In this document: positions 43,747-52,576 of the stretch, one piece after another
How the letters are laid out: the number at the start of each line of letters is the position of its first letter
Position numbering within the stretch: the first letter of the stretch is position 1
The notes under the pieces: generated by a model
Seen by the model: only the letters and a program-made list of their open reading frames with translations
What the model was told of the DNA's origin: nothing
The model's database searches: none
From: Halalkaliarchaeum sp. AArc-CO
GTDB taxonomy: Archaea; Halobacteriota; Halobacteria; Halobacteriales; Haloferacaceae
Assembly: GCF_024972735.1 (NCBI RefSeq)
Contig: NZ_CP087723.1
Span: forward strand, 2,914,001-2,978,000
DNA: 64,000 bases
Reading direction: 5' to 3'
Made by a program: the position numbers and the translations under genes

Positions 43747-44715
43747 TCACAGGCGGGACCGGTCGCCAGTGCCGTCGGTGAGTGCGCTGGCAAGCGCCCC
43801 CTCGACGACGACGTCGTCACCCAGGTCGGTGAGCCCGATCTCGGGGACGTTGATGAACACCATCTCCTCGAGCCGTTCGCGGATCGGATCGAGCACACGC
43901 TCGGGATTGTTGAGCGCGACCGCGCCGCCGACCGAGATCACGAGCGGCGCGTACGCGTGGATGACGTTCGCGACGCCCATCGTGTTCCAGTGAGAGAACT
44001 GATCGAGGACGTAGTCGGCGAATTCGTCCTCGCCGGCGTGGGCGAAGACGTCCGCCGCCGAAAAGTCGGGGTCCTCGACGTCCAGCACCGTCTCGATGGG
44101 ATCCTCGGCGTGGAGACGGCGGGCGTAGCGGGGAATGTTGTTACCGGAGCAGTAGGCTTCCCAGTGACCGTCCTTCCCGCAGCCGCAGGTCATGAATCCG
44201 GTCGGGTCGAGCGTCATGTGGCCGACCTCGCCGGCGTTGCCGTCCCAGCCGTCGAGCACCTCGCCGTCGACGCAGACGCCGGCCCCGATCCCCGAGGAGA
44301 TGGTCAGATACACCATGTCGTCGGGGTTGCGGTCCGAGTGGAACCGCTCGCCGATGACGCCGGCGTTCGTGTCGTTGTGGAGATACACCTGATCGGTGTC
44401 CAGTAGGGCCGACAGCGGGCCGGTAAGCGGGATCCGGTCGATCGCGTCCGGCAGGTTCGCCGGGTTCTCGACGACGCCGGCCGCCAGGTCCAAGGGACCG
44501 ATCGAGCCGATTCCCGCTGCGACCGCCGATGACGGCTCGACGCCTGCCTCCGCACACGCCTCCCTGACCCGGTCGAGCACCGCCTCAGTGACCGCGATCC
44601 CGGACGGTCCCTGTGGCGTGGGCCCCTCGGCGGAACCGAGAACTGTCGCGTCGTCGTCGCCGACGACGGCCCTGACGTTCGTCGCCCCGATATCGACGCC
44701 CACGTAGTAGGCCAT
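43747..44715 (-). CDS. ROK-family sugar kinase, probable glucokinase
   Basis: The 322-residue protein has the ROK ATP-binding start YYVGVDIGATNVRAVVGDDD, VYLHNDTNAGVIGERFHSDR with the catalytic Asp, VYLTISSGIGAGVCVDGEVL, and the zinc motif GHMTLDPTGFMTCGCGKDGH followed by WEAYCSG. Haloarchaeal relatives act as glucokinases, but other hexoses are possible. ATG 44715 lies about 28 bases after a CTTAAG box on its strand, supporting a leaderless start; the codon before is GTG. Confidence 0.9.
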   Translation of the reverse strand: MAYYVGVDIGATNVRAVVGDDDATVLGSAEGPTPQGPSGIAVTEAVLDRVREACAEAGVEPSSAVAAGIGSIGPLDLAAGVVENPANLPDAIDRIPLTGPLSALLDTDQVYLHNDTNAGVIGERFHSDRNPDDMVYLTISSGIGAGVCVDGEVLDGWDGNAGEVGHMTLDPTGFMTCGCGKDGHWEAYCSGNNIPRYARRLHAEDPIETVLDVEDPDFSAADVFAHAGEDEFADYVLDQFSHWNTMGVANVIHAYAPLVISVGGAVALNNPERVLDPIRERLEEMVFINVPEIGLTDLGDDVVVEGALASALTDGTGDRSRL

Positions 44716-44804
44716 CACCTCAAGGAGGTGGCCGACGCGACTTAAGAAAGGCGTTTCACGCCGATGCGTTCGGAGTCAACCGGGGACGCCACAGAGAAGA
44801 GAGA

Positions 44805-45263
44805 TCACTGGGTGTCGCTGCGGACGAACGTCACCGGGCACGGCGAGGAGAGCATCACTTCCTGTGCGACGCTCCCGAACACCGCCTTGCCGGTCGGCGA
44901 TCGGCGCCGGCCGCCGACGACGACGCTGTCGGCGTCGACCTCGTCGGCCAGGCGCACGATCTGGTCGCCCCGGTCGCCCACCGCACCACGGACCTCGTAG
45001 TCGATCCCCACCGCGTCCAGTTCCTCTGTAAGCTGTCGGATCAGCGAGTGCCGGCTGACGACGTCGGTCGGGAACACCTCGCCGTTGTCCGGATCGAACC
45101 CGAGTTTCACGGCGAGTTCGTCGTACGCGTCCCGATCCAGAACCTGAGCGATCACGACGGTTGCATCCGTCGGTTCCGCGAGCTCGATCGTTTCTTCGGT
45201 CAGTCGGTCGATGCGGTCGGCTTCGTCCGGCCCGATTGCCAGGAGGACTGTCTCTATTGCCAT
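44805..45263 (-). CDS. Universal stress protein (UspA family)
   Basis: The 152-residue single Usp domain starts MAIETVLLAIGPDEADRIDR. It ends with the nucleotide-binding loop region ADSVVVGGRRRSPTGKAVFG and SVAQEVMLSSPCPVTFVRSD, matching the GGRxRSPTGK(A/V)FGS form seen in haloarchaea. ATP binding is likely from the G-2x-G-9x-G(S/T)-like pattern. A GGATAAG stretch upstream could carry its TATA box. Confidence 0.9.
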   Translation of the reverse strand: MAIETVLLAIGPDEADRIDRLTEETIELAEPTDATVVIAQVLDRDAYDELAVKLGFDPDNGEVFPTDVVSRHSLIRQLTEELDAVGIDYEVRGAVGDRGDQIVRLADEVDADSVVVGGRRRSPTGKAVFGSVAQEVMLSSPCPVTFVRSDTQ

Positions 45264-45577
45264 GTCGATTAGTCGTTCGTCTCGGAAAGGGATAAGTTTG
45301 TTGGAGAATTTACTCGATTTAGAATAAAAATCTTTCAGGGTCTGTAATCCCCGGTTTCAGAAGGTATAGATAAACAAGTGTTAGCTCTCCACACGAAATC
45401 GAGGGGTCATGAACCAAGATATGACAGTTTTAGCAATTGTTTCGAACCGTCGTGTTGGCCCCGGAACGCCGGAGGATTTCGCGACCGAGGATCCGGCGAC
45501 GAGACGGCCGCACCGGGAGTGCAGTCAAAACGGCAGCAAAGGAAACACCGATACGGGAGGATTTCCTGGATAGTGGT
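45264..45577. other. Intergenic region between divergent usp and CBS genes
   Basis: No gene is supported. The left part (45285-45400) is AT-rich with GATAAGTTTG, GATTTAGAATAAAAAT and GGTATAGATAAAC, candidate TATA elements for usp on the minus strand or for the CBS gene. The right part is GC-rich. A frame open from 45437 into the CBS gene has no domain before MNSQNRT and is treated as leader. Confidence 0.35.
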
Positions 45578-45952
45578 ATGAACAGCCAGAACAGAACACG
45601 CGTCAAGGAAGTAATGTCGACCCCGCTGGAGACGATCGCACCGGACGCATCCATCTCCGAGGCCGCAGAGAAGATGCACGAACGTGAAATCAGCGCACTA
45701 GTCGTGCGGACCACCCCGCGCTCGATCGTGAGCAGTTCCGACATCATCGCCGCCGTGGCACAGGGGGAGGACGTCACCGAACTTCGAGTGTCGGACGTGA
45801 TGACCACGGACGTGGAGACGGTGACGCCGGACCTCTACATGGAGGAAGTGGCAGCGATGATGACGACCTACGGGATCAAACACCTCCCGGTCGTCGACGA
45901 CGACTACGTGGGCATGGTCTCCTCGACGGACGTGACCGCCCACCTCTCGTGA
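45578..45952 (+). CDS. Two-CBS-domain protein
   Basis: The 124-residue protein is a bare CBS pair: RVKEVMSTPLETIAPDASIS with EREISALVVRTTPRSIVSSS, then RVSDVMTTDVETVTPDLYME with YGIKHLPVVDDDYVGMVSST. CBS pairs bind adenosine nucleotides and sense energy or redox state. No effector domain is attached. ATG 45578 is chosen because MNSQNRTRVKEVM begins at the domain edge. Confidence 0.9.
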   Translation: MNSQNRTRVKEVMSTPLETIAPDASISEAAEKMHEREISALVVRTTPRSIVSSSDIIAAVAQGEDVTELRVSDVMTTDVETVTPDLYMEEVAAMMTTYGIKHLPVVDDDYVGMVSSTDVTAHLS

Positions 45953-46006
45953 GGGCGTGACCGTTCACCGTTCCCGAGACGATCGGAAAAACGGCAGGGG
46001 ACGGAC

Positions 46007-46744
46007 TTAAGAGACAGCGGCCATCGCTTCCTCGAGCGTGAACGCCCCCTCGTACAGAGCGGTGCCGACGACGACGGCGGCCGCGCCCGCCTCCCTCAAG
46101 GTACGGACGTCCTCGACGCTTGCGACCCCGCCGCTTGCGACCACCGGGATCTCCACCGCGTTTGCGACCCGAGAGACCAGCTCCGCGTTTACCCCCTCGA
46201 GTTGCCCCTCGACGTCGACGTCGGTAAACAGGATCGCGCCGGCACCGAGCTCCTCGTAACGCTGTGCAGCCTCGGCGGGGTCCAGCCCGGTCGACTCCGT
46301 CCAGCCCGCGACGACGACGTTCCCGTCCTTCGCGTCGAGGCTCACCACCACGCGCCCGGGGTGGGTCTCGGAGATCTCCGCGACAACATCCGGGTTCTCG
46401 ACGGCGGCGGTCCCGAGGATCACCCGGTCCACGCCGAGATCGAGTAGTTCCCGGGCGTCGGCGGCGGTCCGGATTCCCCCGCCGAGTTGGACGTCGACGC
46501 CGAGGCCGTCGACAGCCTCGACGATCGCCTCGATCGCGTCGGCGTTGACGCGCTCACCCTCGAAGGCGCCGTCGAGATCAACGAGGTGGAGACTGCGAGC
46601 GCCGGCGTCGACCCACCGGCGCGCCGCCGCGACCGGGTCGCCGTAGCGCTTCCCGGTGCCGCGCTCGCCTTGCACCAGCTGGACGACCTCGCCGCCGGAG
46701 ACGTCGACGGCCGGAACGACCTCGAACTGTGAAAACGGGTTCAT
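46007..46744 (-). CDS. hisA: Phosphoribosylformimino-5-aminoimidazole carboxamide isomerase
   Basis: HisA opens the ribose ring of ProFAR in histidine synthesis. The 245-residue TIM barrel has VVPAVDVSGGEVVQLVQGER with the catalytic Asp, LHLVDLDGAFEGERVNADAI, VDVQLGGGIRTAADARELLD, VVVSLDAKDGNVVVAGWTES, ILFTDVDVEGQLEGVNAELV with the second Asp, and IPVVASGGVASVEDVRTLRE. ATG 46744 gives MNPFSQFEVVPAVDV. hisB lies about 13 kb away beyond the large transposon. Confidence 0.96.
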   Translation of the reverse strand: MNPFSQFEVVPAVDVSGGEVVQLVQGERGTGKRYGDPVAAARRWVDAGARSLHLVDLDGAFEGERVNADAIEAIVEAVDGLGVDVQLGGGIRTAADARELLDLGVDRVILGTAAVENPDVVAEISETHPGRVVVSLDAKDGNVVVAGWTESTGLDPAEAAQRYEELGAGAILFTDVDVEGQLEGVNAELVSRVANAVEIPVVASGGVASVEDVRTLREAGAAAVVVGTALYEGAFTLEEAMAAVS

Positions 46745-46800
46745 TCGACCGGAACGAGGAACCGCGGAACCTATATTCGTTGCCTTCGCAGGGGCCAAGC

Positions 46801-47397
46801 GTGCCGCGTTTCCAGTATCCGTGCCCCGGCTGCCGGACGACGAACAGCCTCCACCAGCAGGGCTGCTCGTTCGAGGGCGCCGACTGGAGCGCGATCGAGA
46901 AGGCGTACACCGACCTGCTCGCCGTCCTGTCGGATCCCGACGCGGCGCCGCTTTCGGAGGCCGCGCTTCGAGAGGCGGTCCACGGCGAGTGGGGCGGACT
47001 GTACAAAGCCGCACTGGGCGTGCTCCGTCACGAGGGGCGCGTCGTGGAAGACGACGGGCGCCTTCGGCTGCTCACCGCCGCCGAGTACAAAGAGCAGGTG
47101 TCGGAGCCGGATCGGGAACCGCTGCGGACGATCTACGAACACGGCTCCGTGCCGGGGTGTCACGACAACGCCGTCTTCGCGATGATCGCCTGGTACGAGA
47201 TGGTCGGACTCTCGTGGGCCGAAACGAAGGAGAACGTGGTCGAGTGGCTCCGGACCTCCGGCGCGTGGGATCGCGGCGGGTTCGAAGAGTCGTCGCCCGA
47301 GGAACTCGTCGAGAGCAAGCGCCACGTCTACGACGCCGGCTACGGCTGGAAGGAGAAGGCCCAGGCGGCGAAACGCGTCATCGAGCGTCACCGATAG
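46801..47397 (+). CDS. Conserved zinc-ribbon-containing haloarchaeal protein
   Basis: The 198-residue protein begins VPRFQYPCPGCRTTNSLHQQ, a CPGC...H...C zinc-binding start. A helical region follows (DWSAIEKAYTDLLAVLSDPD, LREAVHGEWGGLYKAALGVL, HEGRVVEDDGRLRLLTAAEY), then a C-terminal helical part (HDNAVFAMIAWYEMVGLSWA, TKENVVEWLRTSGAWDRGGF, AKRVIERHR). The middle resembles a winged helix, and the protein may be an RNA- or DNA-binding factor. GTG 46801 is chosen because CCTATATTC lies about 28 bases upstream. I do not recognise a named family. Confidence 0.7.
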   Translation: MPRFQYPCPGCRTTNSLHQQGCSFEGADWSAIEKAYTDLLAVLSDPDAAPLSEAALREAVHGEWGGLYKAALGVLRHEGRVVEDDGRLRLLTAAEYKEQVSEPDREPLRTIYEHGSVPGCHDNAVFAMIAWYEMVGLSWAETKENVVEWLRTSGAWDRGGFEESSPEELVESKRHVYDAGYGWKEKAQAAKRVIERHR

Positions 47398-47466
47398 CTC
47401 CCCGTTCGTCTCACCGTCCGCCGGCTGTCAAAGCATACTTACCGCCAGCGCGGCGAATAACGGGTA

Positions 47467-48717
47467 ATGAGTACCGACACGGAGGAGCCGAGCGAGGACC
47501 GGCGGAAGTACGAGTTCCGCAAGGTCATCGAGGAGCTCCAGGAGTACGAGGGGTCGGGCACCCAGCTCGTCACCATCTACATCCCCGAGGACAAGCAGAT
47601 CGCCGACGTCGTCTCCCACGTCACCCAGGAGCACAGCGAGGCGGCGAACATCAAGTCCAAACAGACCCGGACGAACGTCCAGGACGCGCTTACAAGCATA
47701 AAGGACCGCCTCCGCTACTACGACACCTATCCGCCGGAAAAAGGGATGGTTATCTTCTCCGGGGCGGTCGACGCCGGCGGCGGCCAGACGGATATGGTGA
47801 CCCGGACCCTGGAATCGCCCCCGGAGCCGATCCAGTCGTTCCGCTACCACTGCGACTCGGACTTCCTCACCGGGCCGCTCGAGGACATGCTGATGGACAA
47901 GGGCCTGTTCGGCCTGATCGTCCTCGACCGGCGGGAGGCCAACGTCGGCTGGCTGAAAGGCAAACGCGTCGAACCAGTCAAGTCTGCCTCCTCGCTGGTT
48001 CCCGGAAAGCAGCGGAAGGGTGGCCAGTCGGCCCAGCGGTTCGCCCGCCTGCGCCTGGAGGCGATCGACAACTTCTATCAGGAGGTCGCGGAGATGGCCA
48101 ACGAACTGTTCGTCTCGAAGCGTCACGATCTCGACGGGATCCTCGTCGGCGGCCCCTCGCCGACCAAAGACGAGTTCCTCGACGGCGACTACCTCCACCA
48201 CGAGATCCAGGACAAGGTGATCGGCAAGTTCGACGTCGCCTACACCGACGAGTCCGGACTGTACGACCTGGTGGACGCCGCCGACGAGGCGCTTGCAGAC
48301 CAGGAGGTCATCAAGGACAAAAAGCAGATGGAGGAGTTTTTCGAGAACCTCAACACCGGCGAGAAGGCCACCTACGGCTTCGACCAGACTCGCCGAAACC
48401 TCGTGATGGGCTCTGTCGACCGGCTGCTGATCTCCGAGGATCTCCGGTCGGACGTCGTCGTCTACGAGTGCCCGAACGGCCACGAGGAGTACGAGGTGGT
48501 CGATAGCCGGCACTCGACGCCCGATCACGACTGTACCGAGTGCGGCGAGCCCGCCGACGTCCAGGAGCGGGAGGACGTGATCGAGCACCTGATGTCGATC
48601 GCCGAACAGCGCGGCACCGAAACGAAGTTCATCTCTACCGACTTCGAGAAGGGCGAACAGCTGCTGGACGCCTTCGGCGGCGTTGCCGGTATTCTGCGGT
48701 ACTCGACGGGGATCTGA
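47467..48717 (+). CDS. prf1: Peptide chain release factor aRF1
   Basis: aRF1 recognises all three stop codons and triggers peptide release. The 416-residue protein has the stop-codon-reading NIKS motif (AANIKSKQTRTNVQDALTS) near residue 62 and the catalytic GGQ loop (SGAVDAGGGQTDMVT) near 102-105. The middle-domain core is HDLDGILVGGPSPTKDEFLD. A zinc-like C-terminal insert has CPNGHEEYEVVDSRHSTPDH with CTECGEP. The length is typical of archaeal aRF1. Confidence 0.97.
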   Translation: MSTDTEEPSEDRRKYEFRKVIEELQEYEGSGTQLVTIYIPEDKQIADVVSHVTQEHSEAANIKSKQTRTNVQDALTSIKDRLRYYDTYPPEKGMVIFSGAVDAGGGQTDMVTRTLESPPEPIQSFRYHCDSDFLTGPLEDMLMDKGLFGLIVLDRREANVGWLKGKRVEPVKSASSLVPGKQRKGGQSAQRFARLRLEAIDNFYQEVAEMANELFVSKRHDLDGILVGGPSPTKDEFLDGDYLHHEIQDKVIGKFDVAYTDESGLYDLVDAADEALADQEVIKDKKQMEEFFENLNTGEKATYGFDQTRRNLVMGSVDRLLISEDLRSDVVVYECPNGHEEYEVVDSRHSTPDHDCTECGEPADVQEREDVIEHLMSIAEQRGTETKFISTDFEKGEQLLDAFGGVAGILRYSTGI

Positions 48718-48848
48718 TTTTCGTCCGAGACAGTCGCTCTCGGAGCCGGGAAACGGTCCCGGAACGAGTCAGGGAACAGATAGTGGGAATGGGATGACCC
48801 CCGTTTTTTGGGGAAAGATACAATTTCTACCCACAGCAATACGCACGT

Positions 48849-49079
48849 ATGTCCGAAGCAACGCTGGACGACCGAGGCCGCCTCACACTACCGAAGGCGA
48901 TGCGCGAGCGATACGGCGACCGGTACTACGTCGTCGAGGTACACGACGGGATCAAGCTCATTCCGATCGCTGACGATCCCCTGGCGGCACTCCAGGACGA
49001 GTTCGCCGACGTCGAGAAAACCGCCGAGGAACTCCGCGAGGAGGCACGTGACACAGCGCTGAACGAGGCAGGTGAATGA
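48849..49079 (+). CDS. vapB: AbrB/SpoVT-type antitoxin (VapB)
   Basis: The 76-residue protein begins MSEATLDDRGRLTLPKAMRE, the swapped-hairpin AbrB DNA-binding fold, then YYVVEVHDGIKLIPIADDPL and an acidic helical tail EDTA-type segment (DVEKTAEELREEARDTALNE) suited to wrapping the toxin. Its TGA is directly followed by the toxin ATG. It should neutralise VapC and repress the operon. The large transposon begins 28 bases after this operon. Confidence 0.9.
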   Translation: MSEATLDDRGRLTLPKAMRERYGDRYYVVEVHDGIKLIPIADDPLAALQDEFADVEKTAEELREEARDTALNEAGE

Positions 49080-49466
49080 ATGTACGCGGAAACCGATTTT
49101 CTGTTGGCACTCATCAAGGACGAAGACTGGCTCGATACGGCCGCAAAAGTGGTGTATCGCAATCACCGAGACGAACTGTGGACGTCACCGTTCACGCTCG
49201 TCGAGCTCCTCCTCGTCGCCTACAGGGAGGATCGAAACGCCGAACGGGTCGTTGCCAACGCCGCTGCGCTCGTGGATGTACGCGGAGACGTCAACACGAT
49301 CATCGCGGCGGCCACCTACGTAGAGGAGAACGGATTTACGCCGTTCGATGCGCTCCATCTCGTCGAATCCGAGGGAGACACGATCGTTTCCAGCGACGAG
49401 ACGTACGAGGACTTCTCGCCGAGATTGGACCTCAAAACTGTCAACGCTGAACTCGAAGAGGAATGA
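49080..49466 (+). CDS. vapC: PIN-domain ribonuclease toxin (VapC)
   Basis: The 128-residue PIN nuclease starts MYAETDFLLALIKDEDWLDT. Acidic active-site residues are Asp6, Glu43 or so (TLVELLLVAYRED), and the later FTPFDALHLVESEGDTIVSS followed by DETYEDFSPRLDL. Targets of such toxins are usually tRNA or rRNA. It starts immediately after vapB. The gene is intact, unlike the VapBC remnant at 60.1-60.45 kb. Confidence 0.9.
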   Translation: MYAETDFLLALIKDEDWLDTAAKVVYRNHRDELWTSPFTLVELLLVAYREDRNAERVVANAAALVDVRGDVNTIIAAATYVEENGFTPFDALHLVESEGDTIVSSDETYEDFSPRLDLKTVNAELEEE

Positions 49467-49494
49467 GTCGAACGAGGAAGGAAATCAGATATAA

Positions 49495-49511
49495 CAGTTG
49501 TTGGCAATGTG
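49495..49511 (+). repeat. Left terminal inverted repeat of the large transposon
   Basis: Perfect 17-base match to the reverse complement of 59081-59097. A further TTATTCA at 49519-49525 matches the other end at the same offset. Confidence 0.9.
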
Positions 49512-49554
49512 GGTGATGTTATTCAATTCGAGAGGGTCGAAGGCGGAACCTCTT

Positions 49555-51425
49555 TCAGACGCTGAACTTCAGGTAAAAATCCTTCCGAATCATCTCACTG
49601 AATTCTGATAACTCCCCCTCGGGAACTTCCCCAATTTCGAGTGACGCCGGGTCGTCAATCATGTTACTCAGGAACACGACCGCCTTCCAGTATTTCCCGT
49701 GCTTTCCGAGGTCATGATCGTCATCCCGGTCGGCACCAATCGCGTTCGCCACTGTCCACATGTTGTACAGCAGCACCGCGTACCCGAACAGGAATATCCG
49801 GTGTTCAATCTGGCTTGATCCTGACTGTGGTAGAAACCGGTTCTTGATCACTCGATATGAGGTTTCTACACCCCATCTTCCGCGGAATTTCTCAGCCAGT
49901 ACCTCCGCGCCGTTTCGCTCCTTGGTGGCGAACTCTCGCGGTTGGTGTAGAACTGCGTCAGCGCGTCGGTCGGGTCGTCAAAGTCCTCTTTCTGGAGACG
50001 CGATTTCTTCTCTTCCGGCAGCACGAACATGTAGTCGCGTTCGTCCTTGACGTCGCCGACGCCCCACCGGAACATGTCCCACTCCTTGTCTTCTTCGAGG
50101 ACCTCTTTGACCTCCTGAAGCTTGTCTGAGCCCTTCTTGCCCTTGATGATGAAGTCGGCCTCGCTCCGGACTTTGGTCGCTACGCCGCCTTGGTAGAACT
50201 CGCTGTCTAGGTAGACCCAATCGATGTCGAACTTCGCCGTAGCGAACCGCAGCAGCCGATCAACCACGCCATCCAGGTTCGAGGCCGACTTCACCGGAAG
50301 CGACACGACCGTGATCGGCGTGTTCGTACCGACGAGAGCCAGCGTAGCGAACTTCCACGCGTAGGCGTAGTTGCGACCAGCCTTCGTCCCCGAGACCCAC
50401 TCGGGAATCTCGCCGTCCTCGTACGTGCCGAACCACGGCCACGGCGTCACGTCGATGGCGACTTCCACCGTGTCCCCGAAGTAGTCGTACTCCTCTTCGA
50501 GCAGCTGGATCATCGACTCGTTCGCCGCCAGGTACATCGCCGTGATTTCACGGCGGTCGGACTTGGCGAGGTGCGTGACGAAGTTGCGGCGCTTGGGTGG
50601 TTCACTACCCCACAGCCACGGCTTTCCCTCGATCACTTCCTGCGAAGTCTCCATGCTCGTCCCATGAAGACAGGCGACATCCAGCAGTTTGAACAGCACG
50701 TTCTTTTCGTGGGTGAGGTTGTTAGAGCGCTTGATCTGAAGGAATTTCAGGGCCTTCTGACGAAGATCGCGCGTGATTAGCTGGAGATCGCGTGGGCCTT
50801 CACCATCGGAAGCGAGAGACGGTGGGGCAGGTACGAGTTCTTCGTGTTTTGTCCCTTGGACGAATTCGATTACGTCATCCTGAAGCCGGTCAAAGTACGG
50901 TTGGAAGAGTTCTTCGACATCATCTTGATACCGAGACAGCGTCGGCTGAGTCACGGGCTCGGAGAGATTCAGCTCATCATCGTACTTTCCGGTGTTCTCA
51001 CCTGACGATTTGGTAATACTATTCACCGATTCGTCTTTGAGTAGATTCGCCAGCAACAATGAGCGGACCAACTCATCAACAGCAAATTTCTGTCCGAACG
51101 ATGGGAGTTCATCGACGTGTCCGTGGCCAGCTCGGAGCTCCAACTCTCCGACGGCACTGGCCAGATCGTCGTGTCTGATGATGTTCTGAAACAGTTGTTG
51201 CTTCAGGTTCTTATACGCGGGATCGCTGGTCTTGATGAAGGTACCCTTCCCGTCCCTGAGCGACTCTTCTGGATCAAGATCGCCGTGAATTAACTCGTAC
51301 TCCTCTTTGAGAAAGTCCTGGATCGATTCGATCCGAGGTAGCTGCGACTCGTCGGTATCCCCACCGCTGTCTCCCGGCTCAAACGTGTATTCCGTCTTTT
51401 CGGGGTCGTAATCTGAATCGTCCAC
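49555..51425 (-). pseudogene. DDE (IS4-superfamily-like) transposase, frameshifted
   Basis: From GTG 51425 the frame encodes about 500 residues ([20 protein letters not shown] near the start) with catalytic-region Asp residues in [19 protein letters not shown] and [19 protein letters not shown]. Near 49935 an extra AG turns an expected CGC-GAG-TTC-GCC into CGC-GAG-AG-TTC, and the first frame stops at 49866. The downstream frame continues [20 protein letters not shown] then [20 protein letters not shown], which holds the third catalytic residue (Glu) and the YREK-like signature, and runs to 49555. The intact enzyme would be about 620 residues. A TTTAAAAG box lies about 28 bases upstream. I cannot name the IS family. 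Confidence 0.85.
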
Positions 51426-51805
51426 TGTTCGTAGATATTTTCGATATCTTTTAAATTCTGCCAGTCAAACACACACGCTCTTACGCAAAACAGTGGAATA
51501 TACTCAACATCCAGACATTGGTCCTGCCTAGCTTGCAAGATATAGAGCTTGTAGTCATCACCTGAGTAAGTAGCGCGGTTACGCATTTCTTCCCGGGATA
51601 TGAGAACCGGACGATACACTTATTTGGCCTTTGTGGAGATTAGTGGTATGGGGCGTTATCGTTCCCACCAGTCCGTAAAGCGTGTTTCCGGACTCGTACG
51701 CGCCACTACCCCATATGGGGATTCCCACTTCTGTATCTTGGCTGGGCGTACCTGTTTTGGCTTCCGGTAGTTGCGTCAGACGCCTCGGTCTGGTCGTACC
51801 CGAAC
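51426..51805. other. Intergenic/decayed region between transposase and CPBP gene
   Basis: A 9-bp perfect inverted repeat, TCCACTGTT (51421-51429) and AACAGTGGA (51489-51497), brackets the transposase promoter and could be a transposase-binding operator. From about 51710 the plus strand encodes residues that fit the missing N-terminus of the CPBP protease but without a start codon in frame. A short frame from ATG 51649 ends within 40 codons. No copy of the 17-base transposon end is present here. Confidence 0.45.
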
Positions 51806-52534
51806 GTGGTTCTGTTCCTGATTGGCGGGGTAAGTCCCCTTCTGGCTGGACTCGTGCTGTTGTGGATGAACCACGGGCGAGCTGGGTTCGCCGATCTCCG
51901 TCGGCGATTGCTCGAAGTCGGTCGGATCAGTGGCCGATGGTGGCTGATCATCGTGCTGTTCTACCCGCTGTTCAATCTCGGTACGGCTGCTGTTGCGCTC
52001 GTCACCGGATTCACTGCCGAACCACTGGCGTTCATCGGCTCTGACCGACTGTTTGACCCCGGAGCGTTGTTCTTCTTGCTTGCGGTCGCGCTCCTCTTCC
52101 CCGCAATCGAAGAGATCGGTCTTCGTGGCTACTGGTTCGATCAACTCCAGGCACGCTGGAGCGCACTCGTGAGCAGTTTGATTTTGGGGACTGTGTGGGC
52201 GCTGTGGCACGTTCCACTTTTCTACATGTCCGGCTACTACGAGGGGACGACGTTCCAGCCCGAACTGTGGTGGTTTCTACCGAGCATCGTTCTGACTGCG
52301 ATCATCGGAACGTGGGTCTACAACAATACTGCCCGGAGCGTCCTCGCGGTCATTGTCTTTCACTTCTTCGGAAACTTCACCGGCGAAACGATGGGATTTG
52401 CTGCCGAACTGTATCCCCTCGTCCACATCGGGACTGTGATTGTCGCGCTCGCGCTCGTGATCTGGTTCGGGCCGAGTTCGCTACGAGGCCGGGATACTCC
52501 ACGACCGGTACCGGACTGGGGAATTGACCGCTAA
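51806..52534 (+). CDS. CPBP-family intramembrane protease, probably damaged at the 5' end
   Basis: The family (CAAX protease/bacteriocin-processing, ABI) consists of multi-pass membrane metalloproteases. Active-site motifs are intact: [20 protein letters not shown] (Glu-Glu-x3-Arg), [16 protein letters not shown] (His), and [16 protein letters not shown] (His and Asn). The first usable in-frame start is GTG 51806, but the frame stays open upstream and encodes [20 protein letters not shown], a convincing first membrane helix. This suggests the true start was lost by a frameshift near 51710. Bacterial relatives serve in self-immunity or phage exclusion; the role here is unknown. Confidence 0.75.
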   Translation: MVLFLIGGVSPLLAGLVLLWMNHGRAGFADLRRRLLEVGRISGRWWLIIVLFYPLFNLGTAAVALVTGFTAEPLAFIGSDRLFDPGALFFLLAVALLFPAIEEIGLRGYWFDQLQARWSALVSSLILGTVWALWHVPLFYMSGYYEGTTFQPELWWFLPSIVLTAIIGTWVYNNTARSVLAVIVFHFFGNFTGETMGFAAELYPLVHIGTVIVALALVIWFGPSSLRGRDTPRPVPDWGIDR

Positions 52535-52576
52535 GCTCCGTGAGCGATACGCACGCTCTATTTAACAGCATCGACT

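Noticed and set aside
51290-51619. Minus-strand frame of 109 residues at the transposase start
   Set aside because: It overlaps the transposase start in another phase and covers its promoter. Protein character is weak.
51426-51700. An inner right end of the transposase element, which would make it a simple 2 kb IS
   Set aside because: No sequence resembling the 17-base end is found here; the best match is only about six bases (ACATTG).
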